Origin: CAYFJO01 sp964343305
Lineage (GTDB): Bacteria; Planctomycetota; Planctomycetia; Pirellulales; Pirellulaceae
Direction: 5' to 3'
Length of the DNA: 23,085 nucleotides
Assembly: GCA_964343305.1 (NCBI GenBank)
Contig: CAYFJO010000152.1
Location: 1 to 23,085 of the forward strand
The notes below the pieces were generated by a model that saw nothing but the letters and a program-made list of their open reading frames with translations, made no database searches and was not told where the DNA came from. Shown here piece by piece: positions 1 to 6,730 of this stretch (the stretch's first letter is position 1; every line of letters begins with the position of its first letter). Made by a program: the position numbers and the translations under genes.

Positions 1-395
1 CCAAAACGACAACTCTGCGCTTAGCCCGAATCGCGAAGTCGCGCGGGGTTGTCCACCCTCGGTCAGTTCGACTGTCGACAAATTGCAGGCGGAGATGTGA
101 CCGCTGCGTCTTTGAAAGCAGCTCAATTGCAGGTGGTGAAAACGACCGCTGCGCCTTAGAGAAGTCGGCAAGTGAACGAAGGCGATGCCGTCCTCGCGAG
201 TGTTGTCACACCCCTACCGGCGCGTTTGGGCCACACCGGGCTAAGGAGTTCGCCGAACTGCAGGTTGTGTGTTCTCTGACAGAACAGTGTGTGATCAAGT
301 GACCATCATGGATTTTGAGAGCCTCCCGCGATTGCAATCGCTACAATGTGGGCGCCCAAAGACCGACAGCAAAATTCGATTTGCGAGGTGTTCCC
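1..395 (+). other. 5' flank without a firm gene; weak open frame at window edge
   Basis: No recognisable gene lies here. One plus-strand frame is open from base 3 to a TGA at 300-302 and enters from outside the window. Its roughly 99 codons are rich in Arg and Cys and match no family I know. Part of it is a degenerate duplication (see the repeat entry), so it could be the end of an upstream gene or non-coding DNA. The last 90 bases lead into the lipoprotein gene, and no convincing promoter was seen. Confidence 0.3.
81..164. repeat. Degenerate tandem direct repeat, two units of about 40 bp
   Basis: Two similar units occur at about 81-118 and 125-164. Both begin with AATTGCAGG and share a later block CCGCTGCG, 20 bases downstream in the first unit and 21 in the second. 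The period is about 44 bp with one single-base indel and scattered substitutions. A weaker third echo (GAACTGCAGGTTG) lies near 255. Function is unknown. Confidence 0.5.
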
Positions 396-1928
396 ATGAG
401 CCGTTTCAGTGTCGCATCAACGATTGCATTCGCTGTATTTGCCATTGTAGGTCTTTCGGGCTGTGGAAGAGCCGCTATTGACAATGAACAGCCTCGGGCA
501 ACCAACGAGCAACCCGAAGATGTTCTTGACAAGATTGCACCGGCTCGGCCCGATGATGTCGCGGGCGACCGGCAACCTGTGGCCGACAATGTTGCCGACA
601 AGGCTACGACGTCGAGCAAGCCCGAAACCGCAACGGCGCCGCCCGCCAAATCCGCCGAGCCAAAGCAGGGTGTCGCTCAAAGCCACTCCAGCCGGCCGAC
701 TGCCAATTCACCATTGAAGCTGGACGAAGAATCTCAAGTCACCGATGAGAAAAGCAAATCCGACGGCGTCAGAAAGGCCATCAATTGGGCCTTCAGCACG
801 GGTCGCCCGCATATGAGGATTAGGCTAAAAGACCAGTGGACATTTCTGCGCAGCCCTGACGAGATGCCCGAGGAGGAGTTCCAGTTATTTGAGGTGCATT
901 TCTCGGACTCGAAGAAACTCACCGATGAGAACCTAAAGCATGTCGCACTGATGACCGATCTTGAATCGCTTCAATTGCACGTCCGTGATCAGCTCACCGG
1001 CGATTGCCTGAAACATCTCAAGGATTTAAAGCATCTCAAGCAGCTCACCGTGTTTGGCGATCCCATCACGGGATCGTCGCTACTGCCTTTCCGCGATTTG
1101 ACGACGCTAGAGAAACTCAAACTAGCCATGACCGAAATCGGTGACGACGGGCTCGTGCATCTTCGCAATCTCACTAACCTGGTCGAACTCGATCTATTTG
1201 GCGCGAAGGTCACCGGAGCAACCTTTGAACATTTCTCCGGCATGACCAAACTTCAGCATCTGAATCTGTACGGAGCGCCTCTCACCGATGATGCAATGGC
1301 GCATCTGGCCGGGTTCAAGGAGATGAGACGACTCAAAGTGTCCCACATCGAAACGATCACCGACGATGGTCTCAAGCATCTGGGTGCCATGAGCAAACTT
1401 CAGCACCTTGATCTTTCCTCCGAAAATCAGTTGACCGACAAGACCATGGCGCATCTATCCGGATTGACCGAACTACAATCGCTGGATTTGACACGAGTTC
1501 CTGTGACGGACGAAGGTCTTTCGCACTTGGCCGGAATGTCCAAACTTCAGCGCCTGGATTTGTGGTACGCGAAAATCACTGGCCCCGGCTTAAGACATCT
1601 GGTGGGCCTGACTGAACTTCGCTCGCTCAATCTGAGCGATACAGCGGTTGATAACGCGAGCCTCAATCATCTCGCCGGGTTGACCAACCTGTATGAACTC
1701 AACCTGACCGATACGCGTGTCAACGACGAAGGGCTCGTGCATCTCAAGCCGATGACCAAAATGACGAAACTCTACCTGATCGGCCTCGACGTCACCGACC
1801 AGGGCCTCGAGCATCTTAGACCGATGAACAAACTGCGCATCCTCAATTTGGAAAGGACCAAGATCTCTCCAGCCGCCATTGATCAGCTGCAGGCCCGCCT
1901 GCCCGATTGCGACATCACCGCCCCGTAA
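396..1928 (+). CDS. Leucine-rich-repeat lipoprotein
   Basis: A 510-residue exported protein. The chosen ATG (27 codons inside the longest frame) gives an N-terminal signal ending in the lipobox LSGC with Cys23, so a lipid-anchored envelope protein is expected. Residues about 24-150 are a Pro/Ala/Lys/Glu-rich, probably disordered linker. From about residue 175 to 498 there are 13 consecutive repeats of 24-25 residues of the form (L/V/I)T-D-x-G-L-x-H-L-x-x-(L/M)-T-x-L-x-x-L-x-L, then a short cap ending at DCDITAP. This is the ribonuclease-inhibitor-like LRR type common in planctomycetes, usually read as a protein-protein interaction scaffold. The partner is unknown. It converges on the minus-strand gene ending at 1962, leaving 33 bases between them. 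No catalytic motif is visible. Confidence 0.88.
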   Translation: MSRFSVASTIAFAVFAIVGLSGCGRAAIDNEQPRATNEQPEDVLDKIAPARPDDVAGDRQPVADNVADKATTSSKPETATAPPAKSAEPKQGVAQSHSSRPTANSPLKLDEESQVTDEKSKSDGVRKAINWAFSTGRPHMRIRLKDQWTFLRSPDEMPEEEFQLFEVHFSDSKKLTDENLKHVALMTDLESLQLHVRDQLTGDCLKHLKDLKHLKQLTVFGDPITGSSLLPFRDLTTLEKLKLAMTEIGDDGLVHLRNLTNLVELDLFGAKVTGATFEHFSGMTKLQHLNLYGAPLTDDAMAHLAGFKEMRRLKVSHIETITDDGLKHLGAMSKLQHLDLSSENQLTDKTMAHLSGLTELQSLDLTRVPVTDEGLSHLAGMSKLQRLDLWYAKITGPGLRHLVGLTELRSLNLSDTAVDNASLNHLAGLTNLYELNLTDTRVNDEGLVHLKPMTKMTKLYLIGLDVTDQGLEHLRPMNKLRILNLERTKISPAAIDQLQARLPDCDITAP

Positions 1929-1961
1929 TAGGACGTGATGCCGCACGAGCACAGCGAGTCT

Positions 1962-2462
1962 TCAGAACCAGAAGTCATTTGCGGCGAAAACTGCCTGGGT
2001 GGTTTGACACATCGAGCAATTCGGCCAACCGCTGGGCAGACGGTCGGCGGCGCGGGTCTTCGAGGAAGTCGGAAGACAAATCAAAGGGGCATCCACGATG
2101 ATGCGCGGAATATCGTTCTCGTCCTTATCGACCACACTAGAGTGGCGTTCTTGTTTCCCATCATTTGTCGCTGCCGTATCACGCTCAATGCCAGGAAGCA
2201 ACAGGAGACAGGTCAGCACCGCACCGGCAATTGCTCCGCATGCAAAAGCGGCAGAAATCGTAAGCCAACCACTGGATCGGTCGTTTCTCTTTCGTCCAGT
2301 AAGTTCAGGCAAAATGGCCTGTTCTGCCTCGCGCGCCGCATTCAGTATCGACTGTGCATCGAACGTGGCAGGGCGCGGCTGCAACTGCTTCAACTGCAGT
2401 TCAATCTGTGCGGACCGTCCAACGCGATTGGGATCTTCAGGAGAGTGGTAATCTGGATTCAT
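1962..2462 (-). CDS. Single-pass membrane protein, probable partner (anti-sigma-like) of the adjacent ECF sigma gene
   Basis: A 166-residue protein with a soluble, acidic N-terminal part (residues 1-64, including a possible helix about 35-53), one hydrophobic segment at about 66-90, and a hydrophilic C-terminal part. No zinc-binding anti-sigma motif (HxxxCxxC) is present. Its start lies inside the ancestral 3' end of the sigma gene: the sigma reading frame, once repaired, would stop at 2437-2439, 26 bases into this gene. That implies translational coupling. Small single-TM proteins in this position behind planctomycete ECF genes are often anti-sigma-like, so the role is inferred from position and topology, not from a conserved domain. 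Because the sigma gene is broken, this gene may now lack its partner or be poorly translated. Confidence 0.6.
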   Translation of the reverse strand: MNPDYHSPEDPNRVGRSAQIELQLKQLQPRPATFDAQSILNAAREAEQAILPELTGRKRNDRSSGWLTISAAFACGAIAGAVLTCLLLLPGIERDTAATNDGKQERHSSVVDKDENDIPRIIVDAPLICLPTSSKTRAADRLPSGWPNCSMCQTTQAVFAANDFWF

Positions 2463-2546
2463 CGTTCTGCCTCGAATTGTTGAATTCGTTAATCATTCGT
2501 TCCAACTCGCCCAACGCGTGATGATAACGACGGTGAACAGCACTAG

Positions 2547-2707
2547 CACCAAATGGAAGATTGGCTTCATTGTGTTCGGTTTGAGGCTTTATGCTTGTAG
2601 GATGGGCACTCTTGCCCGTCCAAGTAGGTGACGGGCAAGAGTGCCCATCCTACGTCAAACCGTTCGATCTCATTCCGAACATCGAACATCGCGTTTTCCG
2701 TTTGGTG
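2547..2707. mobile_element. MITE-like palindromic element, 161 bp, flanked by CTAG (or TA) target duplication
   Basis: The ends are CACCAAATGGAA on the left and its inverted counterpart TTCCGTTTGGTG on the right, one mismatch in 12. Both ends are bordered by CTAG (2543-2546 and 2708-2711); because CTAG is itself palindromic, the true duplication could be only TA. Removing 165 bases restores the sigma-factor coding sequence exactly across the site (codons for STSAVHRR), which defines the insertion. The interior is a long imperfect palindrome centred on a perfect 24-bp hairpin. It encodes no transposase, so it would need one supplied in trans. A CTAG target fits the IS5-group preference for YTAR sites, but that link is inference. 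Confidence 0.8.
2597..2653. repeat. Perfect 24-bp inverted repeat with 9-base loop (REP-like hairpin)
   Basis: Left arm 2597-2620 contains GGATGGGCACTCTTGCCC; right arm 2630-2653 is its exact reverse complement. The loop is CAAGTAGGT at 2621-2629. This GC-rich hairpin is the core of the MITE-like element. The motif resembles an interspersed palindrome I recall from planctomycete genomes, where spurious ORFs read VGWALLPV and QECPSYV; both strings appear in one frame here. It has no poly-T tail, so it is not a classic terminator, although it could stall transcription or protect RNA. Confidence 0.85.
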
Positions 2708-3397
2708 CTAGTGGACGATTCCACGAGGTCGGCGATCACGAGCGCTCGCCCCATATCCGGGCGACTACGATTTCTCTTTCCAGTCGCGGCAAGCGAGCGA
2801 GCAACGATTCATAGTCCATAGGACTTTCCAAAACGTTATCGTTCGGCAGGAACCTCGACTCGCACAGTTGACCGGCTTGCTGTTGGTGCTTTGCACGACG
2901 GCCATCGGCGCGAGCCAAATTCATGGCCCGGCGTCGAACCGTCGTGTAAAGCCATGCGACAAGTCTGTCGGGAATTGGATCCTGTCGCAACAAATCGATC
3001 AGCGCCTCTTGCACAGCGTCCTCTGGAGCACGACACCACTGCCGCGCGTACAATGTGAGTGCCGCCCCATGGGCGTCGATCAACTCCTGAAGTAATTCTC
3101 CATCAATGTGCGTCACGTGTTTGCCGCGAGATGCCGTGGTGCCTGCATCAACTATCCAACCTACCATCCTACCCAGTCGCACCCGATTCCAGCGTCTTCT
3201 CGTAAACAACTCATAGAGATGTCACCGGCAAAGAGAAGTTTTCCCACTGGATTTCAGAATCCACCAATTTTCGTTTCGTCTTCCCGTCTTTGCGCCAATC
3301 TGGATATCGGTCTCCCGGGATAGACTTGAAACCAATTTGGCAATTTGTTCCAGGGTAATTATGATTACATAGTTCGCGAATCTTGTCGGAGTTTGAA

Positions 3398-3823
3398 ATG
3401 GGTACTTGGGGACCGGGATTATACGCAAACGATCTTGCTAGGGATTTGAAGTCCACAATTTCGTCTGTTATGAGGTTGCCGCTTGAAGCTAACGAGCTCG
3501 TTAGCCTCCTGGAAGAGACATTTCCTGGTCCAAGCAGTGAGGAAGATGACGAAGAATACACTTCGTTTTGGCTCGTGTTGGCCGACCAGTTTCACAATCG
3601 CGGGGTCATGGCCGCCCCTGCGACTCCTTTCCCGCTTGAATTAGCAGGTCCACCTTGTAGACTCAGCTCTGTCTGTGGAAATAAGCGTTGGGCCAGACCG
3701 GCGACAAGGCGGCTCAGCCTGTGGGTGAGGGCTTTTCGCCGGATGACCTCGCCGCTTCGTTCTACAAGAATATCGGCATCGATCCTCAAACAAAGTACCA
3801 CACGAACATCGGCCGACCGGTGA
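3398..3823 (+). CDS. DUF4259-like hypothetical protein, 3' part replaced
   Basis: The ATG at 3398 is preceded by CGGAG at a good distance and gives MGTWGPGLYANDLARDL, the characteristic opening of a family of small proteins related to DUF4259 (function unknown). Family-like sequence continues through a helical, acidic stretch to about residue 70 (FWLVLADQFHNRGV). After about base 3605 the family pattern stops and the frame continues as Arg/Ser-rich sequence that overlaps, in another frame, the tail of a DUF1501 gene. The 141-residue product is therefore probably a truncated N-terminal domain with a nonsense tail. Whether it is expressed is unclear. Confidence 0.5.
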   Translation: MGTWGPGLYANDLARDLKSTISSVMRLPLEANELVSLLEETFPGPSSEEDDEEYTSFWLVLADQFHNRGVMAAPATPFPLELAGPPCRLSSVCGNKRWARPATRRLSLWVRAFRRMTSPLRSTRISASILKQSTTRTSADR

Positions 3824-3867
3824 TGCTGGTGCGAGACGGAAACGTCATCCCAAGTTTGTTCAGTTAA
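3685..3867 (+). pseudogene. 3' remnant of a DUF1501 (planctomycete secreted) gene
   Basis: A frame opening after a TAA at 3682-3684 reads GQTGDKAAQPVGEGFSPDDL, then AASFYKNIGIDPQTKYHT, then NIGRPVMLVRDGN and a stop at 3865-3867. This matches the usual C-terminus of DUF1501 proteins: a GxT-x-x-A-x-x-P segment, a DLAAxxY-x-x-x-GID block and a GRP-V ending. Nothing upstream in frame supplies the other several hundred residues. The fragment overlaps the end of the DUF4259-like frame, so a deletion or recombination joined the two genes near 3605-3690. Confidence 0.7.
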
Positions 3868-3904
3868 AAAGTGTGAACGGTAAATCTGACAAGGAGAAAT
3901 TAGG

Positions 3905-4921
3905 ATGAATCGTCGACAGTTTCTCTGGATAGCGGCCGGAGCCACCGCTACGTTTGGCGCCAGTGCCGCGACGCGTTTACTTCACGATCCGCAACAAACC
4001 GGCGATTCGGACGGCTGCCAGTCAGCCAGCCGCAGATCGTGGGCCCTAGGATCGGAAGTCACAATCACCGCGCTGCATCAGGACCAATCGATCGCAACGA
4101 AGGCGATCGACGCAGCATTCGATGAGTTGGTGTTGGTGGAAGAGCTAATGAGCATCTATCGGCCCGATAGCCAGGTTAGTCGGCTCAACCACGAAGGCGA
4201 TCTTCGTGATCCCCATCCATACCTGCTGGACGTTCTTTCTGCTGCTGGCGCGATGTCGTCGCGCTCGCGCGGAGCGTTTGACATCACGGTCCAGCCACTT
4301 TGGTCGCTTTACAGCAATTCGAAAAAGAACGACTCCTTGCCGGACGAAGATTTGGTGACGCAGGCTCGTTCGAAAGTGGATTGGCGTCGCCTGGAGATTT
4401 CCGACCATCAAGTACGACTTCGCGGCAGCGGTACGCAGATAACGCTGAACGGTATCGCACAAGGCTTTGCGGCGGACAAAGCGACGGCGGCGCTGAGATC
4501 ACATGGTGTGGAACACGCGCTGATAAACACCGGAGAGATTGGCGCACTGGGCAGCAAAGAAAACGGCGACGCATGGAAGGTTGGCATCCAGCATCCGCGA
4601 TACAAAGACGCATTCATCTCATTGGCCGGGCTCGTGGGGCGATATCTCGCCACGTCGGGCGACTATGCGACGACCTTCAGTCCGGATTTCCGTTTCAATC
4701 ATTTGTTTGATCCGCGATCCGGTCAATCACCAGGCGAGTTGTCCAGTGTCACGATCGCCGCGTCAAGCGCGACGCAGGCCGATGCATTATCAACCGCCGT
4801 TTTTGTCTTGGGTGCCGATGCCGGCCTCGATTTGGTGCGCGACACGGCGGATGCCGACGCGATGTTGGTGCGCAAGGACGGCACCATGCTCGTGACTGGT
4901 GGGTTTCCGATCGAGAGTTAA
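3905..4921 (+). CDS. apbE: FAD:protein FMN transferase (ApbE family)
   Basis: A 338-residue enzyme that transfers FMN from FAD onto a threonine of a target protein outside the cytoplasm. AAGGAG lies a few bases before the ATG. The N-terminus (RRQFLWIAAGA) looks like a Tat or twin-Arg signal. Family motifs in order: EELMSIYRPDSQVSRLN near residue 78, GAFDITVQPLW near 122, the FAD-site block TLNGIAQGFAADKA near 180, ALINTGEIGALG near 205, the block LATSGDY followed by HLFDPRSGQSP near 250-278 and the metal-binding DALSTAVFVLG near 296. Length is normal. The next gene starts one base after the stop and encodes an FMN-binding domain with a flavinylation motif, making it the likely substrate. Confidence 0.92.
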   Translation: MNRRQFLWIAAGATATFGASAATRLLHDPQQTGDSDGCQSASRRSWALGSEVTITALHQDQSIATKAIDAAFDELVLVEELMSIYRPDSQVSRLNHEGDLRDPHPYLLDVLSAAGAMSSRSRGAFDITVQPLWSLYSNSKKNDSLPDEDLVTQARSKVDWRRLEISDHQVRLRGSGTQITLNGIAQGFAADKATAALRSHGVEHALINTGEIGALGSKENGDAWKVGIQHPRYKDAFISLAGLVGRYLATSGDYATTFSPDFRFNHLFDPRSGQSPGELSSVTIAASSATQADALSTAVFVLGADAGLDLVRDTADADAMLVRKDGTMLVTGGFPIES

Positions 4922-4922
4922 T

Positions 4923-6227
4923 ATGATTCGTTCAACCACGAGTTTGTTGCTGCTCGCGTTTTCGATCGCGCTGTTGTCTCCCGCGACGACGCTGGCCGAG
5001 GATACTGTTGAATTTCTTAGCGGCGCAAAAGTCGTCGGCAGAGTAACCGAGATTCGTAAAGCAAAAAAGGAAATCGTTTTCGAAGCCGTACTGGGCACAC
5101 GACGGATCGAGCGAACTTATCCGTACAGCACGATTCATGCGGTCACCTACAACGGCAAGCGGTACGTGTTAAACGCCAAATCGGCCGGCGCGAGCAACGG
5201 TGGCTCCAACGTTTCCAACAAACCGGTCGAGCGCATCGAGCGGTCGCGTGCTGAAGTGCAGAAAATAATCGAAACGGTGGGCAGCACGCAACCGGATTGG
5301 TTTAATTCCGTGAGGCTCAACTATCCGCGCACGTTAGATTTTTCCTGGCCCACGCCAGCGAAAAAAGAATGGAACAATCAGAAGTTTGTTGGTCACTACG
5401 TCTGGGACGTCATCAACCCAAACCGATCTAAGTGGCATGAAGGTGTGCGGCTGATGCACCACATCATCGACGGGAACAAGAGCAACGCTGCCGCGAAGAA
5501 GAAGTCGATGAATCAACTCGGTGTACTCTACTGCAGCTTGCTGGAAGACTATCCACGCGCGGCGTACTGGTGGCAAAAGGCTGGAAGCGGCACGAGCGGT
5601 GCGATGGGAGTCGGTGGATATCGCGTCGGGTACGAGGTCGGTCTGGCCCGCTGCTATTGGGAATTGGGAAACCGCGACTTGGCCGTCGAAATGCTCAATC
5701 GTGCCCGTCCTGGGGGTACGATTCATCTTTGGGCGGAAATGGGTGAACACGACCGCGCGATCAATATTGCCAGACGTGAAGCCAGTCGTTGGGTGGGCGC
5801 GTACAACGTCGCTGGCGATATCTGCCGCCACGCTGGTCGTTTTCGAGAAGCGATTGGCTTCTACAATCAGGCGATTCAAAAGGCCGATCCGAAAAAACAA
5901 GAGCGGGTCATTCAAAACGCAAAAAAACGAATCATCGCCGTCAAAGCTTTTGAGACGTTTGACCTCGAGCGAATTCGTGACGGCAAATACCAAGACAGCA
6001 GTATCGGATACGCCGGACTCGTTCATGTTTCTGTGACGGTCAAAGATAAGGCGATCACAGATGTTCGAGTTACGAAGCACGTCGAGAAGCAATATTACTC
6101 ATCGTTAACCGACATTCCGAACCAGATCATTCAAAAGCAAAGTGTCAAGGGCATCGACGCCACATCCAGTGCAACCATTACGGCCGAGGCAATTATCCGG
6201 GCGACGGCGAAAGCGTTGGCAAAATGA
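4923..6227 (+). CDS. Exported FMN-binding protein with TPR-like middle, probable ApbE substrate
   Basis: A 434-residue protein with a Sec-type signal (MIRSTTSLLLLAFSIALL, cleavage near the ATTLAED segment). Residues about 26-80 form a small beta-rich domain (EFLSGAKVVGRV ... YPYSTIHAVTYNGKRY) shared with the next gene. The middle, about 190-340, has helical TPR-like pairs (LGVLYCSLLEDYPRAAYWWQKA, shown in part: YPRAAYWWQKA; ELGNRDLAVEMLNRA; HAGRFREAIGFYNQA). The C-terminal 80-90 residues resemble the FMN-binding domain of NqrC/RnfG, ending with D412-A-T-S-S-A-T418-I-T. Thr418 sits where the acceptor threonine of the S-G-A-T motif lies in NqrC. It starts one base after apbE and overlaps the next gene by ATGA, so the three are very likely co-transcribed. 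The electron donor and acceptor are unknown. Confidence 0.82.
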   Translation: MIRSTTSLLLLAFSIALLSPATTLAEDTVEFLSGAKVVGRVTEIRKAKKEIVFEAVLGTRRIERTYPYSTIHAVTYNGKRYVLNAKSAGASNGGSNVSNKPVERIERSRAEVQKIIETVGSTQPDWFNSVRLNYPRTLDFSWPTPAKKEWNNQKFVGHYVWDVINPNRSKWHEGVRLMHHIIDGNKSNAAAKKKSMNQLGVLYCSLLEDYPRAAYWWQKAGSGTSGAMGVGGYRVGYEVGLARCYWELGNRDLAVEMLNRARPGGTIHLWAEMGEHDRAINIARREASRWVGAYNVAGDICRHAGRFREAIGFYNQAIQKADPKKQERVIQNAKKRIIAVKAFETFDLERIRDGKYQDSSIGYAGLVHVSVTVKDKAITDVRVTKHVEKQYYSSLTDIPNQIIQKQSVKGIDATSSATITAEAIIRATAKALAK

Positions 6228-6721
6228 GAATCCTTCAGATTCGACAATTCGCGATCGTGCTTTCCATTGTTGTATGCGCTGCATCGACGGCCCAGTCGCA
6301 AGACGTGATTGAGTTCCTCAGCGGTGCAAAGATCATGGGCAAAGTGACCAACATCGACAAGCAAAGAAAGAAGGTCACATTTGAATCCAAAATCGGAGCA
6401 AGAACGAGCACGCGAGTCTATCCGTACAGCCGCATCCACGCGGTGACGTATCGCGGCAAGCGATATGTGTTGAACCAAAAGACTGGTGGATCGACGGGCA
6501 CGGGGTCCAGTGGCACAACATCTTCCGGCACGCCGGTTCGTCGAAGTAAAGCGGAGATCGAACGAGTGATCAAGGAAGTTGGTGGTTCAGCGCCGGATTG
6601 GTGTTCAACTCGGCTTTCCAGAATTCTCATGCGTTTCATTGGGGCGCACAAAGGACAATCGCTCCGCGCGACCATTCCGAGGCGGAGCTTGCGTGCCGCC
6701 CAGTACCAAAAGATTCAATGA
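6224..6721 (+). CDS. Truncated paralogue of the FMN-binding protein (N-terminal domain only)
   Basis: A 165-residue frame starting in an ATGA overlap with the upstream stop. It has its own signal peptide (MRILQIRQFAIVLSIVVCAA) and the same N-terminal domain as its neighbour: EFLSGAKIMGKVTNI, YPYSRIHAVTYRGKRYVLN, a Gly/Ser/Thr linker, then RRSKAEIERVIKEVGG and PDW at residues 124-126. After PDW similarity ends. Skipping two bases restores FNS, as in the neighbour (PDWFNS), and then the sequence is unrelated. The TPR-like and FMN-binding parts are missing, so it is probably a 3'-truncated duplicate. It cannot be flavinylated by the C-terminal motif. It may still give a small exported protein. 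Confidence 0.6.
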   Translation: MRILQIRQFAIVLSIVVCAASTAQSQDVIEFLSGAKIMGKVTNIDKQRKKVTFESKIGARTSTRVYPYSRIHAVTYRGKRYVLNQKTGGSTGTGSSGTTSSGTPVRRSKAEIERVIKEVGGSAPDWCSTRLSRILMRFIGAHKGQSLRATIPRRSLRAAQYQKIQ

Positions 6722-6730
6722 CCATTGCAT

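Larger units (their letters stand above)
2437..3116 (-). pseudogene. ECF sigma-70 factor, disrupted by a frameshift and a MITE-like insertion
   Basis: The intact first part reads from a GTG at 3116 (THIDGELLQELIDAHG, then LTLYARQWC, then an EDAVQEALIDLL region 2 core, WLYTTVRRRAMNLAR, and region 4 start LPRLEREIVVARIWGE). It stops early at 2736-2738. Two lesions are visible. First, just after WGE the frame shifts; the expected helix IADLVESS continues in another frame, with a few bases missing compared with the usual five residues between WGE and IA. Second, region 4 is split by the element at 2547-2707. Joining the flanks gives ESSTSAVHRRYHHALGELE, a normal helix-turn-helix end, which continues to a stop at 2437. 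An in-frame ATG at 3167 is an alternative start, but neither start has a strong ribosome site. The original protein would have been about 172 residues. Confidence 0.85.

Noticed and set aside
918..1900. Tandem DNA repeat with 72-bp period
   Set aside because: The periodicity is that of the coding LRR units and is diverged at DNA level, so it is a protein repeat rather than a satellite.
2597..2653. Rho-independent terminator
   Set aside because: The stem is perfect but no T-run follows on either strand, and it lies inside an element that interrupts a coding sequence.
2591..2821. Small protein starting MLVGWALLPVQ
   Set aside because: It is translation of the hairpin element and of antisense sigma-gene sequence, not a gene.
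5334..6092. Minus-strand 252-codon frame
   Set aside because: Antisense to the FMN-binding protein gene and without recognisable domains.
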